This document shows, in pieces, positions 13,966-61,400 of a stretch of 64,000 bases of DNA (position 1 is the first letter of the stretch; each line of letters starts with the position of its first letter). Origin of the DNA: Otis tarda (taxonomy: Eukaryota > Chordata > Aves > Otidiformes > Otididae); assembly GCA_026413225.1 (NCBI GenBank), contig CM048560.1:13658001-13722000 (forward strand), given 5' to 3'. Below the pieces are notes generated by a model that was not told the DNA's origin, did no database searches, and saw only the letters and a program-made list of their open reading frames with translations. The position numbers and the translations under genes were made by a program.

Positions 13966-16257
13966 GAAGTTGGAAATGTTAACTTTTCAGCTGTGATAAA
14001 AAGTTACATTATTCTTACCGGTTCTATCCCCAACTTTCTACTGACATGTTTACCTCCAGCCAGCCCACAGTGCTAGTCTCTGGGTTACATACATGCAAGT
14101 AAGAGCCTTTCCTGTGTCACCCACAACGTTTAAATCAATCATTCACATCCACAAAACTTATATACCAACTTATTTCAAAATTCTACTCCAAACTCTCCTC
14201 AGGCATAATACTACAAAACATCTCAACAACAGTTAATCTACTAATTCCCTCCAATGACTGATCTTGCTAAGACAATATTAACTCGTTATTATGTTACTCT
14301 TCAATAACATAATGACTGCAAGCAGCTGTGAGACATACTTTTGCATTTAAAACCATTTTTTTATTGCATGTTATATGAGCAGATACTACTCTCCAGGTCT
14401 AGGCTGTAAGTAGGACCTTTACAGACAATGGTTGTAAGAACAATTACAAAGACATTTTAAAAACAGCTCCTAAATATACCCTACAACAGAACAGATTGTT
14501 CATTTTGTAGAAACCTTTCCCTTGAGAGGTCACTTGCAAGAAATAAAAATTCAAGAATGCTGAAAGAAAGATTTATATGTGATTGTGACTCTAAAAAACA
14601 CTTTAAGAAAAGACTTCCACTGTTATCATTCCCCACTCTAGAGCATCATGCTTTAAAATAACTGTACATACAAGTCTGTGAGTCCTAAGTGATTGCAAGT
14701 ATCTTTCTTCCTCTAGAACTGATTACAAGATGTCATCTTACGTTTTTCAGCACTACACAAAGTTAGGCTCCGGTTTATTTGCCGAAATCAGACTTAGAAC
14801 TCAGAAATATTGGAATCTATGTTTGTTACAAAATTTAATATGAGGAACTTACCTCTACTAGTACTTGGAGCTCAGGCCATCCAACTTAAGACCCTTGCCA
14901 GGCTCCAGCACAGTTCTCTTCTTTTGTGGCCAGCTTTCATTCTCATGGCAAAAAGGAGCTATAGAGAGAATAGTGTCTCCGTCTGAAGTTGTACTGAGAT
15001 ATCGGTGTGGCACACACACAGGCACAGAGAAGGGAAGTGCTCCTAGGTCTCACAAATTACATAAGCTTACATGACTTGAGGTAAACAATTTTACTATTTG
15101 TCAAATACAGTCAATAATCCTAAACTTCATTTGTATAGTACTCTGAGATTACTGTACAGGGTGAACAGCCACCTGTAGGTGAAAGGTTGTAGATAGCACA
15201 GACATATCACAAAAACATTTCTGAAAGAAAAGCATTCAAGGAGGCATTACAGATGAGACAAATACATCACAGGCAACAGGACTGTGCGAGTGCCTACAGA
15301 AACTTACAAGACTGCAGCAGTGCAGATGGCGAATAGTGCCACCTGACTAACCACCAGCAGCAGAGTTTTCTTCCTGTATTTCTCTCATGTTCATTTTCTT
15401 ACCACCACAACTGCTGGCAAGTTTGCATGCTAATTCTGCTGTGGAATTTGGTCCTGTGAGAAACAGTAATTACTAAAACAAGTAACAAAGAAGCTGCACC
15501 TTGTTCAGGATCGTATGCTGCATGCCACTCATGCTCTGAAATCAACATTCCCTTTCCCCATTTTAAATGGACACCACTCCACTTGGACAGCTGCCTTTTT
15601 ACGCAAAGCCTCTGCTTTAATTTAGCAAGCACCTGCTGTGAAATACCAAACACACAGGTAAGTCTCACAGAGAGTGAGTAACTCTCAGGGCTGAGCTCTC
15701 CCTCATGCTGCTACTTTAAAATTAAAGGTGTATAAGCTCCGAAGTTTGCACAACAAACCAAATAACCAAATACTCATAGGTAAATCCATTTTCCTTCCTA
15801 CAGGCTCATTTAAAAGAAAAACAAAACAAAACAAAACAAAACACCTTTCTGTCCATCAGGGCAAGTTTCACCTGTTTCCCTGGCAGAGATGGAACTCACC
15901 CATAATGAAACACTCGCTACCCTGGATGGCGCTGCACCCGCTTTTTGTATTGAACAACAACTCACGCAGGTTTATGGGAGGCTTCTCCGAGTGACTCTTC
16001 TCATCACACCCTAGCAGGGCTGTGTTTTGCCAATGGTTGCTCCTGCATTACAAGGCGCTCCACTGCCCTGCGGCTGGAGGGGAACGTATGCAGGCTGTGC
16101 CCTGAAAGGGAGGTTCACTCAGGAAGGCAACCCAAATAAGCTTTTAAATGTGAACTAATGCACAGATACACAGTAGCTGCAGTAAATGCCAGAGGCAGTG
16201 GCAGGCTGGTTGGAGCACACAGTTTTAATTATTTGTATCTCTACCAACCTGATGACC
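13966..16257. other. No recognisable gene between the two CpG-rich patches
   Basis: Moderately AT-rich. The 89-residue minus-strand frame at 15399-15668 has no recognisable family or supporting splice structure. Contains the (AAAAC)n tract. Confidence 0.5.
15818..15842 (+). repeat. (AAAAC)n microsatellite
   Basis: About five copies of AAAAC in tandem. Similar shorter tracts occur near 18090 and 27652. Confidence 0.8.
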
Positions 16258-16345
16258 CAAGGCCAGGCTGGGAGGGGCCCTGAGCAACCTGATCTGGTTG
16301 GAGGGGTTTAAAGGTCCCTTCCCACTCAAACCACCCTACGACTCC
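16258..16345 (+). repeat. CR1 LINE 3'-end fragment
   Basis: Contains the typical avian CR1 tail wording gcaacctgatctggttggag and then tttaaaggtcccttcccact, followed by a diverged end where the tail repeat would be. The 5' part is lost, as usual for CR1. It directly abuts the CpG island. Confidence 0.75.
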
Positions 16346-16630
16346 GTCCCCCACTCCTGCTGCCCCGCACGCCGCTGACGCACAGACCGGCCCTGTGCCG
16401 CAGCTCCCCGCCCTCTGGCCCGCCGACGGAGAAAGCGCTCCCAGCGGCGCGTTTCCCTCGCCCCTCGGCTTTCCCGCCGGCGGGCGGGCACTGAGGAGAC
16501 GGGCCTGGGGGCGCCGCCCAGCCCCAAGGCCGCGGCCGAGCCACCGTAGGGGCAGGCCGCTGGGCCCTCAGCCCGACCAGCAGCCAGTTGGACAGGGGAA
16601 GGTCTTTCTCGGGTGAAGAGGGTAGCTTTC
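16346..16630. promoter_or_regulatory. CpG island downstream of AGL, possible promoter
   Basis: About 280 nt of dense CpG (for example gcggcgcg, gccggcgggcgggc, gccgcggccg). It stands isolated in AT-rich DNA, about 4 kb past the AGL stop. In mammals the next gene in this direction is SLC35A3, on the same strand as AGL, so this could be its promoter and non-coding first exon. No SLC35A3 coding exon was found in 1-16 kb. The short GC-rich ORFs here are not supported. Confidence 0.45.
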
Positions 16631-16699
16631 TCTCCAGGGTGGCCTGCAATAACACGGCAACGCGGGCAGATCTCAAATTTTCTAACTAAATGTGTTACC

Positions 16700-19600
16700 C
16701 GAATTGTTACCTGCGCTCTCCAAAGGAGCTCGCAGCAGAAACCTGCCCCATCAACACTAACGCTTCATCCATTTTTTCCCTCGATGGAGCTCCTAGAGGT
16801 GTGAGGTTTCAGAGCTGGCAGCTCACAAGTTACCAGCTCCGTCACTCCTTAGCAACTCAGAAACTGGTCATTTCTACATTTCCTTAACAATTTTTTTTCA
16901 CTAGGATATTTTTAATCAAAAGTATTCTAGAATAGAATAATAGAAAATACTTAAAGGAAATGCTTGAACAGAGGATTAGAAAAATCCTAATTTTATAAAG
17001 CATGCACTGCAAGGGGGTAGCTGCAAAAGACGTTTTATCTATCAGTCACCTGTGCTGCGAGACTCTGATTTTACAGAGCAGAGCTGGCAAGTGAAATTCC
17101 TTCTCTACAGTGACAGAAGTTTAACTACTGTGTCACTTTGGCAGCTGTTAGTCAGTATACCTTAGGACTGTTCTTTTGGGGAATTTGCAATACTGTAACT
17201 TAAAATTACACAATAATTTATAGAAGGGACATGCAGAGCTCTTCTAGCCCAATCCCACTCAAACCCAGCTGAGCCAGCTGACATCAACACAAACATAAGA
17301 AGCTGTGTGTAGGGCTCAAGCTTATGTATTTGTTGGTTGTTGTTTTTTTTTTAATTAGTTGATTATTGTTGTTAGCACTTTTTGTTACTAATATTTGACC
17401 TGAGGAGTTAATGATCTCTCTGATGTGTATAAAATTGCCAACAACCAAACAAGCAGCAGCATCTCTACTGTTTGGCTTTTTTTCCAGACAACCACATGAA
17501 AAGGTTAACTCTGAATTAAAGAATTTTATTTTGTGCATTTCAGAAATAAATGAATAATGACATTTTCTAAAATCAGTTGTTGCTGTGCTAGACAGACATG
17601 TAAAACTCATCTTTCCATTTTACATTACAACATGCAGTGCAAGAATGATACATTATTTTACTTGAATGCTCAAGTTAATAATCTTTGAATAAATCAAGAG
17701 CTATTAACTGTACGAACACTGGTAACAGTCAAAATTATTTCAATTGGGAGGAAGAAAAAAAAAAAGTCTCAATACCATATGGATCAAGTGGAACACAATG
17801 GATTCATAGTTCTTACTAAGTTGTTTAGCTTATTTCTAAAACATTTTTTACCAATTATAACTTTGCATTACTATAAGTTTTTGAATGTATAATATGAATT
17901 ATACTAATGAATTAAAATACAGTTCAGGATCAGTCAATGTAAGTCAGCTATTTTTAGGGGATTATGACTTAGGTATAGAGTTTATCTAGATAAATATCAC
18001 CTCATAAGTGTTAGATTTAACATTGCTTTCTTTCCTCTTCATTTTTAAACTATCTGGCTTGACAAAGTGTTGAGTAGCTTTGTGATTAAAACAAAACAAA
18101 ACCAACCCAAACAAACCACCAACCTCCCCCAGTTATAACCTCAAATCTTATTTTTGTTGCTACTTAACAGCAAAGTCAACCAATATTACACATATTTTTT
18201 TTTCCTATTTAAAATATTTATCTGTCACTAAAACTATGCTCAACTAATCTGTGCAGAAGCACATATGGGCATGTTTAGAAGTTCCATAACATACGTATTT
18301 TTGTGTACACAGTGGTGATTTATCTTTGAAATTTTACTGTTAAATTAGAAAAATAAACTAGCAGTGACAAAGATGCAGTCTCTATCAGCAATGCAGTTTA
18401 TAAAACAGCGGAAAGTTATCAGTCATAACATAGGAAGGTTTTACTGAATAATTTCCCATGGGGTTTGGTTTTTTTTTTCCCCAACACTGGAAGAGTGTTA
18501 TTGCCAATGTACATAGCTTGACACCTTGTGGAAATCTTTTTCAACAGTCATAGCTCTTAAGCCACACTTTCAATTTTGAAGTGTTTTCATCAAGTCGGAA
18601 CAATTTATTCTACCATATTGCTCCTACTTTCTAAACCACAGGAGCTACAAGACATACCTTGAAATGATAAATGACAAATAATCATATAGGAACACAGTAA
18701 AAAGCTAGTGATATAGTAGGACATAAACCTCAATATCATTATAAAAAATTTTGGGAAGTTCAGTACATTATGAAAAATACTTTATATGCCTCTTGCATAT
18801 TAAAAAAATAATGTGGCTGACAATCCTGTTAATGTTTTCGATCAAACAACATCTGTCATGCATTGTGTCACGAAAATAAAAATTTCCCAACCCCGTACTG
18901 CAACAGCTCAAAAGCGGAGATATTATAATATAGACCTTCCCTAATCATAACTTCTAAGTACTGAACTTCAGAAAGGGAGTTCAAATACTTGCTAACCGTT
19001 CAAATAAGTAGTGTGAATATGGACATTTCTAACAATTTATGTATCTTCAGCCTATTAGCTTGCCCTTAAATGCATCTATCTGTAACACATCTCCCTGAAC
19101 AAGAGAGCACACTTGCACTGTACTTTAAGCAGGGTAGGGAAACTTTAAAATACGGATATAATAAAAACTTGACCTACATGTTATTAGTGTGTTATAATTA
19201 CATACTGTGTAGTTTTTTTCACAATATGTTGTCTAACATTAAGAAATGCAGTATCAGTTTTGCTTTCTCTCTTTGTGATGTGGGAAGTATTGTCAGCCTG
19301 TCCTTCTGCCTGTTTATTGCATGAAAGTGAAAAAAAAAAAAAAAAAAAAAATCACATGAATAGAGTGTTGAGAATTATGAATTGCTCTTCTGTCAGCCAC
19401 CCTTTCATTGGGAACACTGAACTGAACTCAGTAAGGGCATGCAGGCATGCAAATACTAAAGAACATGTGTGGTTTGCATCATGTTCACTGGATGCTGTTC
19501 CCAAAGAACACCACAGAGAGGTAGCATGCTTATTCTTATTGGTGTAATTTCAAGGGGCCTAGAAACCTCATCTTCTTATCTCTGCTGATGTTAAGTGTTT

Positions 19601-19940
19601 CCACCTGCTTCAATAGAGCCAGGATTTTACTAAGAATAAAGGGCTAAGGTGACCATACTTCTTCAATAAATGAAATTAATTAAACAGTCAAGGACTTTGG
19701 CTTCTATATCTTTGGCCTCCCCTAACATACAGGCTGTGCACTGTATGCATGTGCATGTTTCTTATGGATTCCTCATGGTGAAAGACAGATTTAAAAGAAG
19801 AAATAAGTTTGCTGCATGGCCCACAGTATTTAAATACATTTAAAATGTATTAACATAGGATATTACCTCATTATTGCTCACAAGTTAAATCTGAAAGTAG
19901 TTTAAAGTTTTCAAAAATTTTCCATTTAACTTCAAAGCTT
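16700..19940. other. Intergenic DNA downstream of AGL
   Basis: AT-rich, with a degraded CR1 end and a poly-A run near 19331-19350. Part of it may be AGL 3'UTR if distal polyadenylation signals are used. No coding sequence supported. Confidence 0.5.
17217..17280 (-). repeat. Degraded CR1-like LINE end
   Basis: tagaagggac, then cttctagcccaatccc, then cagctgagccagctg follows the order of the reverse-complement CR1 3' end (a gaagggacc block, a tctagtccaaccc block, then a cagctg-rich block), with many changes. Confidence 0.5.
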
Positions 19941-19942
19941 GG

Positions 19943-19969
19943 TTTATTACAGTATTTGTAAACTTTATT
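19943..19969 (-). terminator. AGL: Candidate AGL polyadenylation signals
   Basis: Two AATAAA hexamers on the minus strand (tttatt at 19964-19969 and 19943-19948) lie about 590-610 nt past the AGL stop. They would give a 3'UTR of roughly 0.6 kb. Further hexamers occur downstream (near 19311, 18603 and 17525), so the true end could be longer. Confidence 0.3.
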
Positions 19970-20555
19970 TCTGTGGTTACTGAATGGAGTGTTCAACTGA
20001 ACATACAAAAAAGTCCCTGTAATACAGTTCAATAGAGAGACAACATATTCTGCCTTCATTAACATATGGTGCTGCAGCACAGAGCATACCAAACTCAGAA
20101 AGTGACAGGTTAGTCTACTCCCCTTTAAGCATGCATTTAAAGAGACAAAGAAAAAAAAAAACAAACACAAGAGCTGTTCTTCATATTTTAGGCTCAGGAA
20201 AGAGCCACTTCACTTTGTTACATTAAGATTTTGGTTTTAAACTTCTAGAAAAACCAAAGCTACTTAAAATTAACTTTGTGCATATTCTTAAAATTGCTCC
20301 TTACTAAAAGTTTCTGCATCAAGTGTGCACTGCAGTTTTGGTTTTTTTTTGTCATGACCCGATTTTCAAAAAACCCAAGCCCCATGCAGTTATAGAGCAT
20401 AGGAGCTGCTGCTATTCAGCATCTTTGAAAGCCAGGACGCAGCTTAAGTGATTGTGCAGAACAGGACACTTCCCTTGCAGTATAAGCCAAGTGTGCATTT
20501 ATGCCCAGTAATAAGATGACCACACAAATTTCATCAAATCAATCAAAATAAACAT

Positions 20556-55901
<35,346 letters not shown>

Positions 55902-57152
55902 GGCTGCGGCCGTCTGCCCGGCGCTCCTCCCGCGCCAGGAGACTCACTTCAGGGAGGGAGGAGCGAGCCCTGCCGTGAGGGAACACAGACAAAAACCCAC
56001 AGGTCAGCGGCGACCCCCGGGAGGACAGCGGCCGTTCGTGAGCGCCTCACGCCGCCGGTCTCGCTTACATGTTCCCCAGCCCCAGGGGATAGGAGACGAG
56101 GAGCGGCAGGGCAGGGAGGAGGGGGAGGAGAGTACGAGGGAGCTGTCAGGAGGCACCCAGCCCTCCCCTGGCCGGGGACGGCCGCCAGCAGCACCCCAGA
56201 GCCGCTCCCCGTCCCACAGCGCGGCCCGGCCCGCAGCCAGAGCCGCCGAGGTGCCCCCGGGCCGAGCCGCCCCCGGGGGGGGTGGAGGGGGCCTGACACC
56301 TGTCACTCTCCCCGCTCACCACGGTGCTGCCGGGAGTCACCGCCCTGCCGCTGTGGGAAGCAGTGCCTGCCTCAGCCGTCCCACCATACTCACAAGCGGG
56401 CCCGGAGAGCGGCGGAGGCGCAGCTCCCCGCTGACGGCGGCGACGGCTGCCGAGGCCGAGCGGAGCCGGAGCCGGGGCCGGGGCTGGAGCAGCCTGGCCG
56501 TCCTTGCCTACTGCGGCAGCCCCGGGCTGGCCGGGCAGGCAACCGCTCACGCACTCCCCAACAACCGCGACAGACTCAGCGGGACCGCTTTTTCCTTCCC
56601 CTTTCCTTGCTTTTTTTTTTTTTTTTAAAACAAACTTTATTGGTTCCGCCGCGACCGCGCACGGAGGCGGGCGGCGCCGCCGCAGCTCCCGCGAGAGCGC
56701 AGGGTCCGCCCCGCCTCTCCCGTCCCCGCCTCTCCCCTCTCCGCCCCGCCCCGGGAACCGCGGCCCGAGGGAGAGTTGGCTTCAGGAGGGATCCACGTAC
56801 GCCGCGGTGTTGCAGCTGCGAGCGGGCTGAGGTCTCTGCGAGGCCGGGCCTCAAAGCACCCAGGGCTTTCAGGGAGCGCGGGGTGGTGGGGGCTGATCTG
56901 CCTTTACAGCCAGAGCCCCCACCAGCGCCTTTACGCACGAGCTCTCCCTCCGCGGAGGAAAATGTCACTTTAGAGGCTGCCTGCAGCAGCCCGGCTGGCG
57001 CCTTCGGGCCCCGCCGTTCCTTGCCGAGATGGAAACGCCGCTCGGCGGGGCCTCCTCCGCGCTCCCGCCCCGCCGCGGGCACGCAGCGGCCGGCTCCCGG
57101 CTGATAGGCTGGGCTGCAGAAAAAACCACGGTGTCAGCTAGGGTTTAAGTGC

Positions 57153-57208
57153 TATATATAGCCTGTGGACAAGACTACGAAGTCCGGGCATCTGTCTTTG
57201 TCCAAGAG
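57153..57208 (+). promoter_or_regulatory. TATA box with putative plus-strand first exon
   Basis: TATATATA at 57153-57160 is followed, about 25-30 nt on, by a potential start site near 57183. A good donor, CAAGAG then gtaagg, begins at 57209. This would make a short divergent first exon sharing the AGL promoter region. In mammals FRRS1 is divergent from AGL, but none of its coding exons could be found to 64 kb, so the transcript is unnamed. Confidence 0.4.
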
Positions 57209-57239
57209 GTAAGGTGGTTTGAAAAAAAAAAAAAAAAAC

Positions 57240-58128
57240 CAAACCAAAACCAAAAGACCACCACCCTTGTTTTGAGGAATACTGTCATCTGAGCCGCTGT
57301 CACCAGGCAGCCCTTACCATTGCTTTATATTGCAGAATACCTGGGACAGTTGCTCCAGGCCTCTCACCACCGAAATCGTTAACCGCACCCCCTTGTAAAG
57401 GTCAGCCTTGCAGGTTTAGAAGGTCAGTCTATTTTTATTGCTTAGAACTACGTTTAAAAAATAAATGTACTTCTCAATTTACAGTCACTATGTTCTACTG
57501 TTTATTATTTTTCTTTTCAAAGGTGATATATTTTGTGGAATTGGGTGGAGTCTGCAAAACAATTTAGACTTACCCATTTACTTCCAGTCATTCCATGCAT
57601 ACCCTTATAACTGTGTCTTAACTGCAACGTGTTCATCCAATTACAGTGCATTTAGGGCCAGTTCAAAGGCCTTGATATTCATGGAAACACACCCTTTTCA
57701 GGCTGAACTTGTTATCTTTTGGTAGCTTTTTTTTTTATTTCCCCCTTCACCAGCTCCTCCCTCTGAAGAGTTTAAGAAATCTGTTTGTTCCTCATTACAG
57801 TTCAAGTTTTTTGGTATTGTTGAGAAAGGTTTTCATGTTGGTGTAAGTGAATATTCCAACTTTTATGCCGCCTGACGATATTAGGATCCCTAGACAGATG
57901 GGAGTAAAATTCCTAGTAAAAGCCTCCATGTGTGTTTGTGTAGTTGCCCTGACATTCACCCCAGTGAGACTCATTCAGACATGACTCAAATGTGATACTT
58001 CAAATCTGGATTATTTTACACGGATCTTTTGTGGGGTCCCAGCAGGATTCTCCCTTCTTCCTTGTCTTTCCTGGCCTCCTTACTCAGCTTGCTGGCCTGT
58101 GTGCTTTCTGTGCAGGACAGACTTGCAC
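57240..58128. other. Region between AGL promoter and the candidate terminal exon
   Basis: Contains a poly-A run at about 57222-57238 and a possible minus-strand AATAAA at 57734-57739. The plus-strand 86-codon frame at 57465-57725 has no recognisable features. Confidence 0.4.
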
Positions 58129-58403
58129 CTAGCAGAAGCCCGGCTCTCCTGGTATGCTGGCTGTTTTCTCTGAATTGGACATGTCCTGGTAAATAACATA
58201 CGAATGATAAATACAAGAATCCCCAACAGGTATGGGAGTCATAGGAACAAAGCCAACAGACATGTCATTGAAAGAGATCTGGACGATCTCTTCGCTGTGG
58301 TCTTCAGCAGGCTCCAGTATCCTGAAGTGACTTTGCAGTCGGTCTGCCACAAAGCCTTGCACAAAAGCCTCTTCCTCCAGGCTTGCTTTTGTCCTGTCAG
58401 GTA
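58129..58403 (-). CDS. Candidate terminal coding exon, unrecognised protein
   Basis: The acceptor cccatttgcag is followed by an open frame of about 90 residues to TAG. Key stretches are PDRTKASLEEEAFVQGFVAD, RLQSHFRILEPAEDHSEEIV and SFNDMSVGFVPMTPIPVGDS. Codon use is protein-like, the composition is acidic and there is no low complexity. An AATAAA on the minus strand at 57734-57739 could end the transcript. I do not recognise the family and found no convincing upstream exon in the window. It could be the last exon of a gene starting beyond 64 kb, an exonised fragment, or chance. Confidence 0.35.
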
Positions 58404-58449
58404 CTGCAAATGGGGCAAGATTTAGAAATTTCATGAGCTGCTTGTGCAA

Positions 58450-61400
58450 TGAACAGTTCTAAGAGAGGAAGAGCAAATAATGCCCATGTAGCCAAGTCCT
58501 TTGTGTAAATAGTTACCCTAAAGTGCATGCTGAACATCTTGAGAAAAGCAAGAAAAACCCAAAAGGGTTTTGGGTTTGAAACAAACTTTATTGGTTAAAT
58601 TACTGAAGGCAATTTCACCACTGCTACCAAGTTTTAAAATGTGGCTTTTTTGTTTTCCCCACTTCATAGGGAAACACCCCACTCTAGTTACTAGGTTTGC
58701 GCTGCCACATCTCCGCTATACAATGCATTTAGACAGGTTTTGAAATATATCCAAGTTTATGAAAAAGGATTTTTAAGTTTCTCAAGGCAGAAATCATTAG
58801 GAAACCAAACTAGCATACAGCCTCCTGATTCCAAATCCTGAAGCAGTTATTTTGACCAACATTTGTGACTGTAGCGAAAACAGATGTCAACAGTCTAAAC
58901 GAAAGACTTCGCACACAGCAAAGAAAGTTCCCTAAGTACTATTAAATCACTTAATAATTAGAGCAGCATCGTTTCACTGGCCTTCAATTCAGTATGGAAA
59001 AACTGACCCAATGTAAAGACAAGCAGGTCCCTTGATGAAGTTTAATCAGAAAAGCAAAGCAAACTGCTCTGATCCTTTCTCCATCAACATTACCTCTTGT
59101 CCCTTACAGATTTTGTGCCTCTGTTAGTTTAGCAGACATAAACTGAGCAGGGTTTCTGTATATGGGAAACACACCTGCAAAACATACATGCACAAGTGCT
59201 ACCATTTCGCATTGCAGATATTGCATAGGACAGAGCCAGCAGCAATCACGCATGGCATTTGCCACCCTGGCATCTAAATGGTGGATTTCACAGTGCCATT
59301 TTATCTCCAGCTTGTAGTTCCTCTGTGTGCGATATGATATACCACAGCAGGAAAAGATCAAAATAAGAGTGCTTCAAAATAAGCTTCAAAATAAGTTGCT
59401 TCAAAATAAGAGTGGAGACCATATAAATGTCATTATCAGGAAATAATTTTCCAGTTTTTAAAAATAAATGAATACCAGAATTCTTCAGACCTTTTACATA
59501 CACCTTCCAAGTACTCCGTCCCTTCTTGCCTTCTGTTTTGCAACACAGTATTACAGAATAATAATCCTAGCAGTGGCCTCGATACGCTTTGGGGAGCCTG
59601 TTCGCTAGGTGTCAGATCACACTTAGGCCGTATTGCTTATGCCTGTTTTAAAGGTTATGGCTGTAAAGTGTAGGAACTTGGAGTACTTACATGACAGTGC
59701 TCTTTTTTTTTTTTTAATAACAGAACAATAGCTCCCAATAACAACAGTAAAAGCTAACTAGCACAGAGAGAACTTAACTGAACTTCTAACTAAAATTAAA
59801 AGCAGATTCCTTTGGCCTGTATGCAGGAGATAGGAGACTTCATAACATTTAAAGTGATAGCACAGTTTTTCTCAGTGCTCCACGATCATGTAAATTCATG
59901 AATTAACACTGTCCTATTGTTCAAACAATAGGAAGCTTCACAGGTGTTGAATCTTCTGTCTAGCTTTTGTCTTATAATGGGGAGATATACAGAAATGCAA
60001 GCCTGATTTTGAAAGAAAGCTGATTTTCTTTAAAACTTTATCTGTGCCACTTGATTAGACTCCAGTCTAGAGTGTGAGTTAGATCTTTGCTATGCTGTGG
60101 CTGAAACCAGCTGCTGTTCTTAGACACTTATGTGCTCAGGAGGAATTTACATATGGCCTTGGACATTAGAATCTAGTTTTGCGAGAAAATATTGGTTGGA
60201 ACATTGAAGTAATCACATGTAGCCTGGTTTTTAAAAAACCTCTTGTAAATAGCTAAACAGATTGCAATAGCCTGATAGGCAGGGAATAAATAGTAGGCTG
60301 GAATTAAAATGTCTATATAAGAAATCAAATGAGATGGAGAAGATAGGACACTAGCCTATGCAGTTTGTTCATACTGAACATGTAAGTGCCGCTTACTCTA
60401 GTTACTTGGCAGTGTTGGTTTGACCTTTCAAAGATGAACCTGGTGTCATCATGAATTTTTGGACTGCAGAAACATTTTTGGTTTGTTTTTAATTCCAGCT
60501 TGGCCATTCTTTTACTGTGTGGCCTTAAAAAATCAATGCTCCCTGTTTTAACTTCTGTATAAAGTTAGATTGCTATTAATTTTTAATAGAAAATTGTAAA
60601 ATTCAATGCATTTATCTTTAAAGAGGTCCTAATAAAATTTAACTATAAATGTAGCTTTTCAAATAAATGCTTAAGATACATTTGTCTGTGCTTTAGCTAA
60701 CAGCATCACGTTAATTTGATATTAATCTTCTGCAAATGCGGTGACTTGGTGAACAAAATGGTAAACTAAGTATCTGAATGGTATTCCTTTACCATTTAAC
60801 TTAGTTAATTGTAAAATAAATTCACATGTACTGAGGCAATTTTTATTTTACAAGGAGAACATATTACACCAGCTTGCTGAATCACTATCAGCACTTTTAC
60901 CTTCCTGTAAATTGTTCCATTTAACACTAGTGAGATATGCTGAGATTTAAGACCTCAGAGTATCTATTCTCTAGGAATTGTAGTAATGTTTTATCAGGGA
61001 GAGCTGCTCTTTCAGTTTTATATTTCCTCCTCAAAAAAAAGTATTTAAAGAGTGTCTCTTCCACACTCCATTTTCTTTATGATGCTCATTCCTACTGTAT
61101 CAAACTATAGTGAGAATACTATGGATATTTTCCTGGTCCATTAAAATAATGATCCTTAAATCTTGTCTAGACAGTTCTTTAAGCTCAAATGGTAAACAAT
61201 TGATTTGACTTGTGTTTGTTGTATAAAACTGGCACCTGATTTTTAAGTGAAGAAATAACTACATAACCTGAGGTTATCTGAAAGGTATTACTGAGGTCCA
61301 TTGGCCTGCTGTGTAATCTTTCAGCACAGATAGAATTCAAGCCATAGTAATTTAAAGAGTCTACCGCGCTGTGATATGTTGCAGAAGGAGAATATTTCAC

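Noticed and set aside
16326-16676. 116-codon minus-strand frame in the downstream CpG island
   Set aside because: GC-rich low-complexity translation with no homology recognised. It is better explained by the island itself.
60406-60463. 58-nt minus-strand exon-like segment (tttctgcag acceptor, gtaact donor)
   Set aside because: Its phase does not join to the candidate exon at 58129-58403, and the frame is too short to judge.
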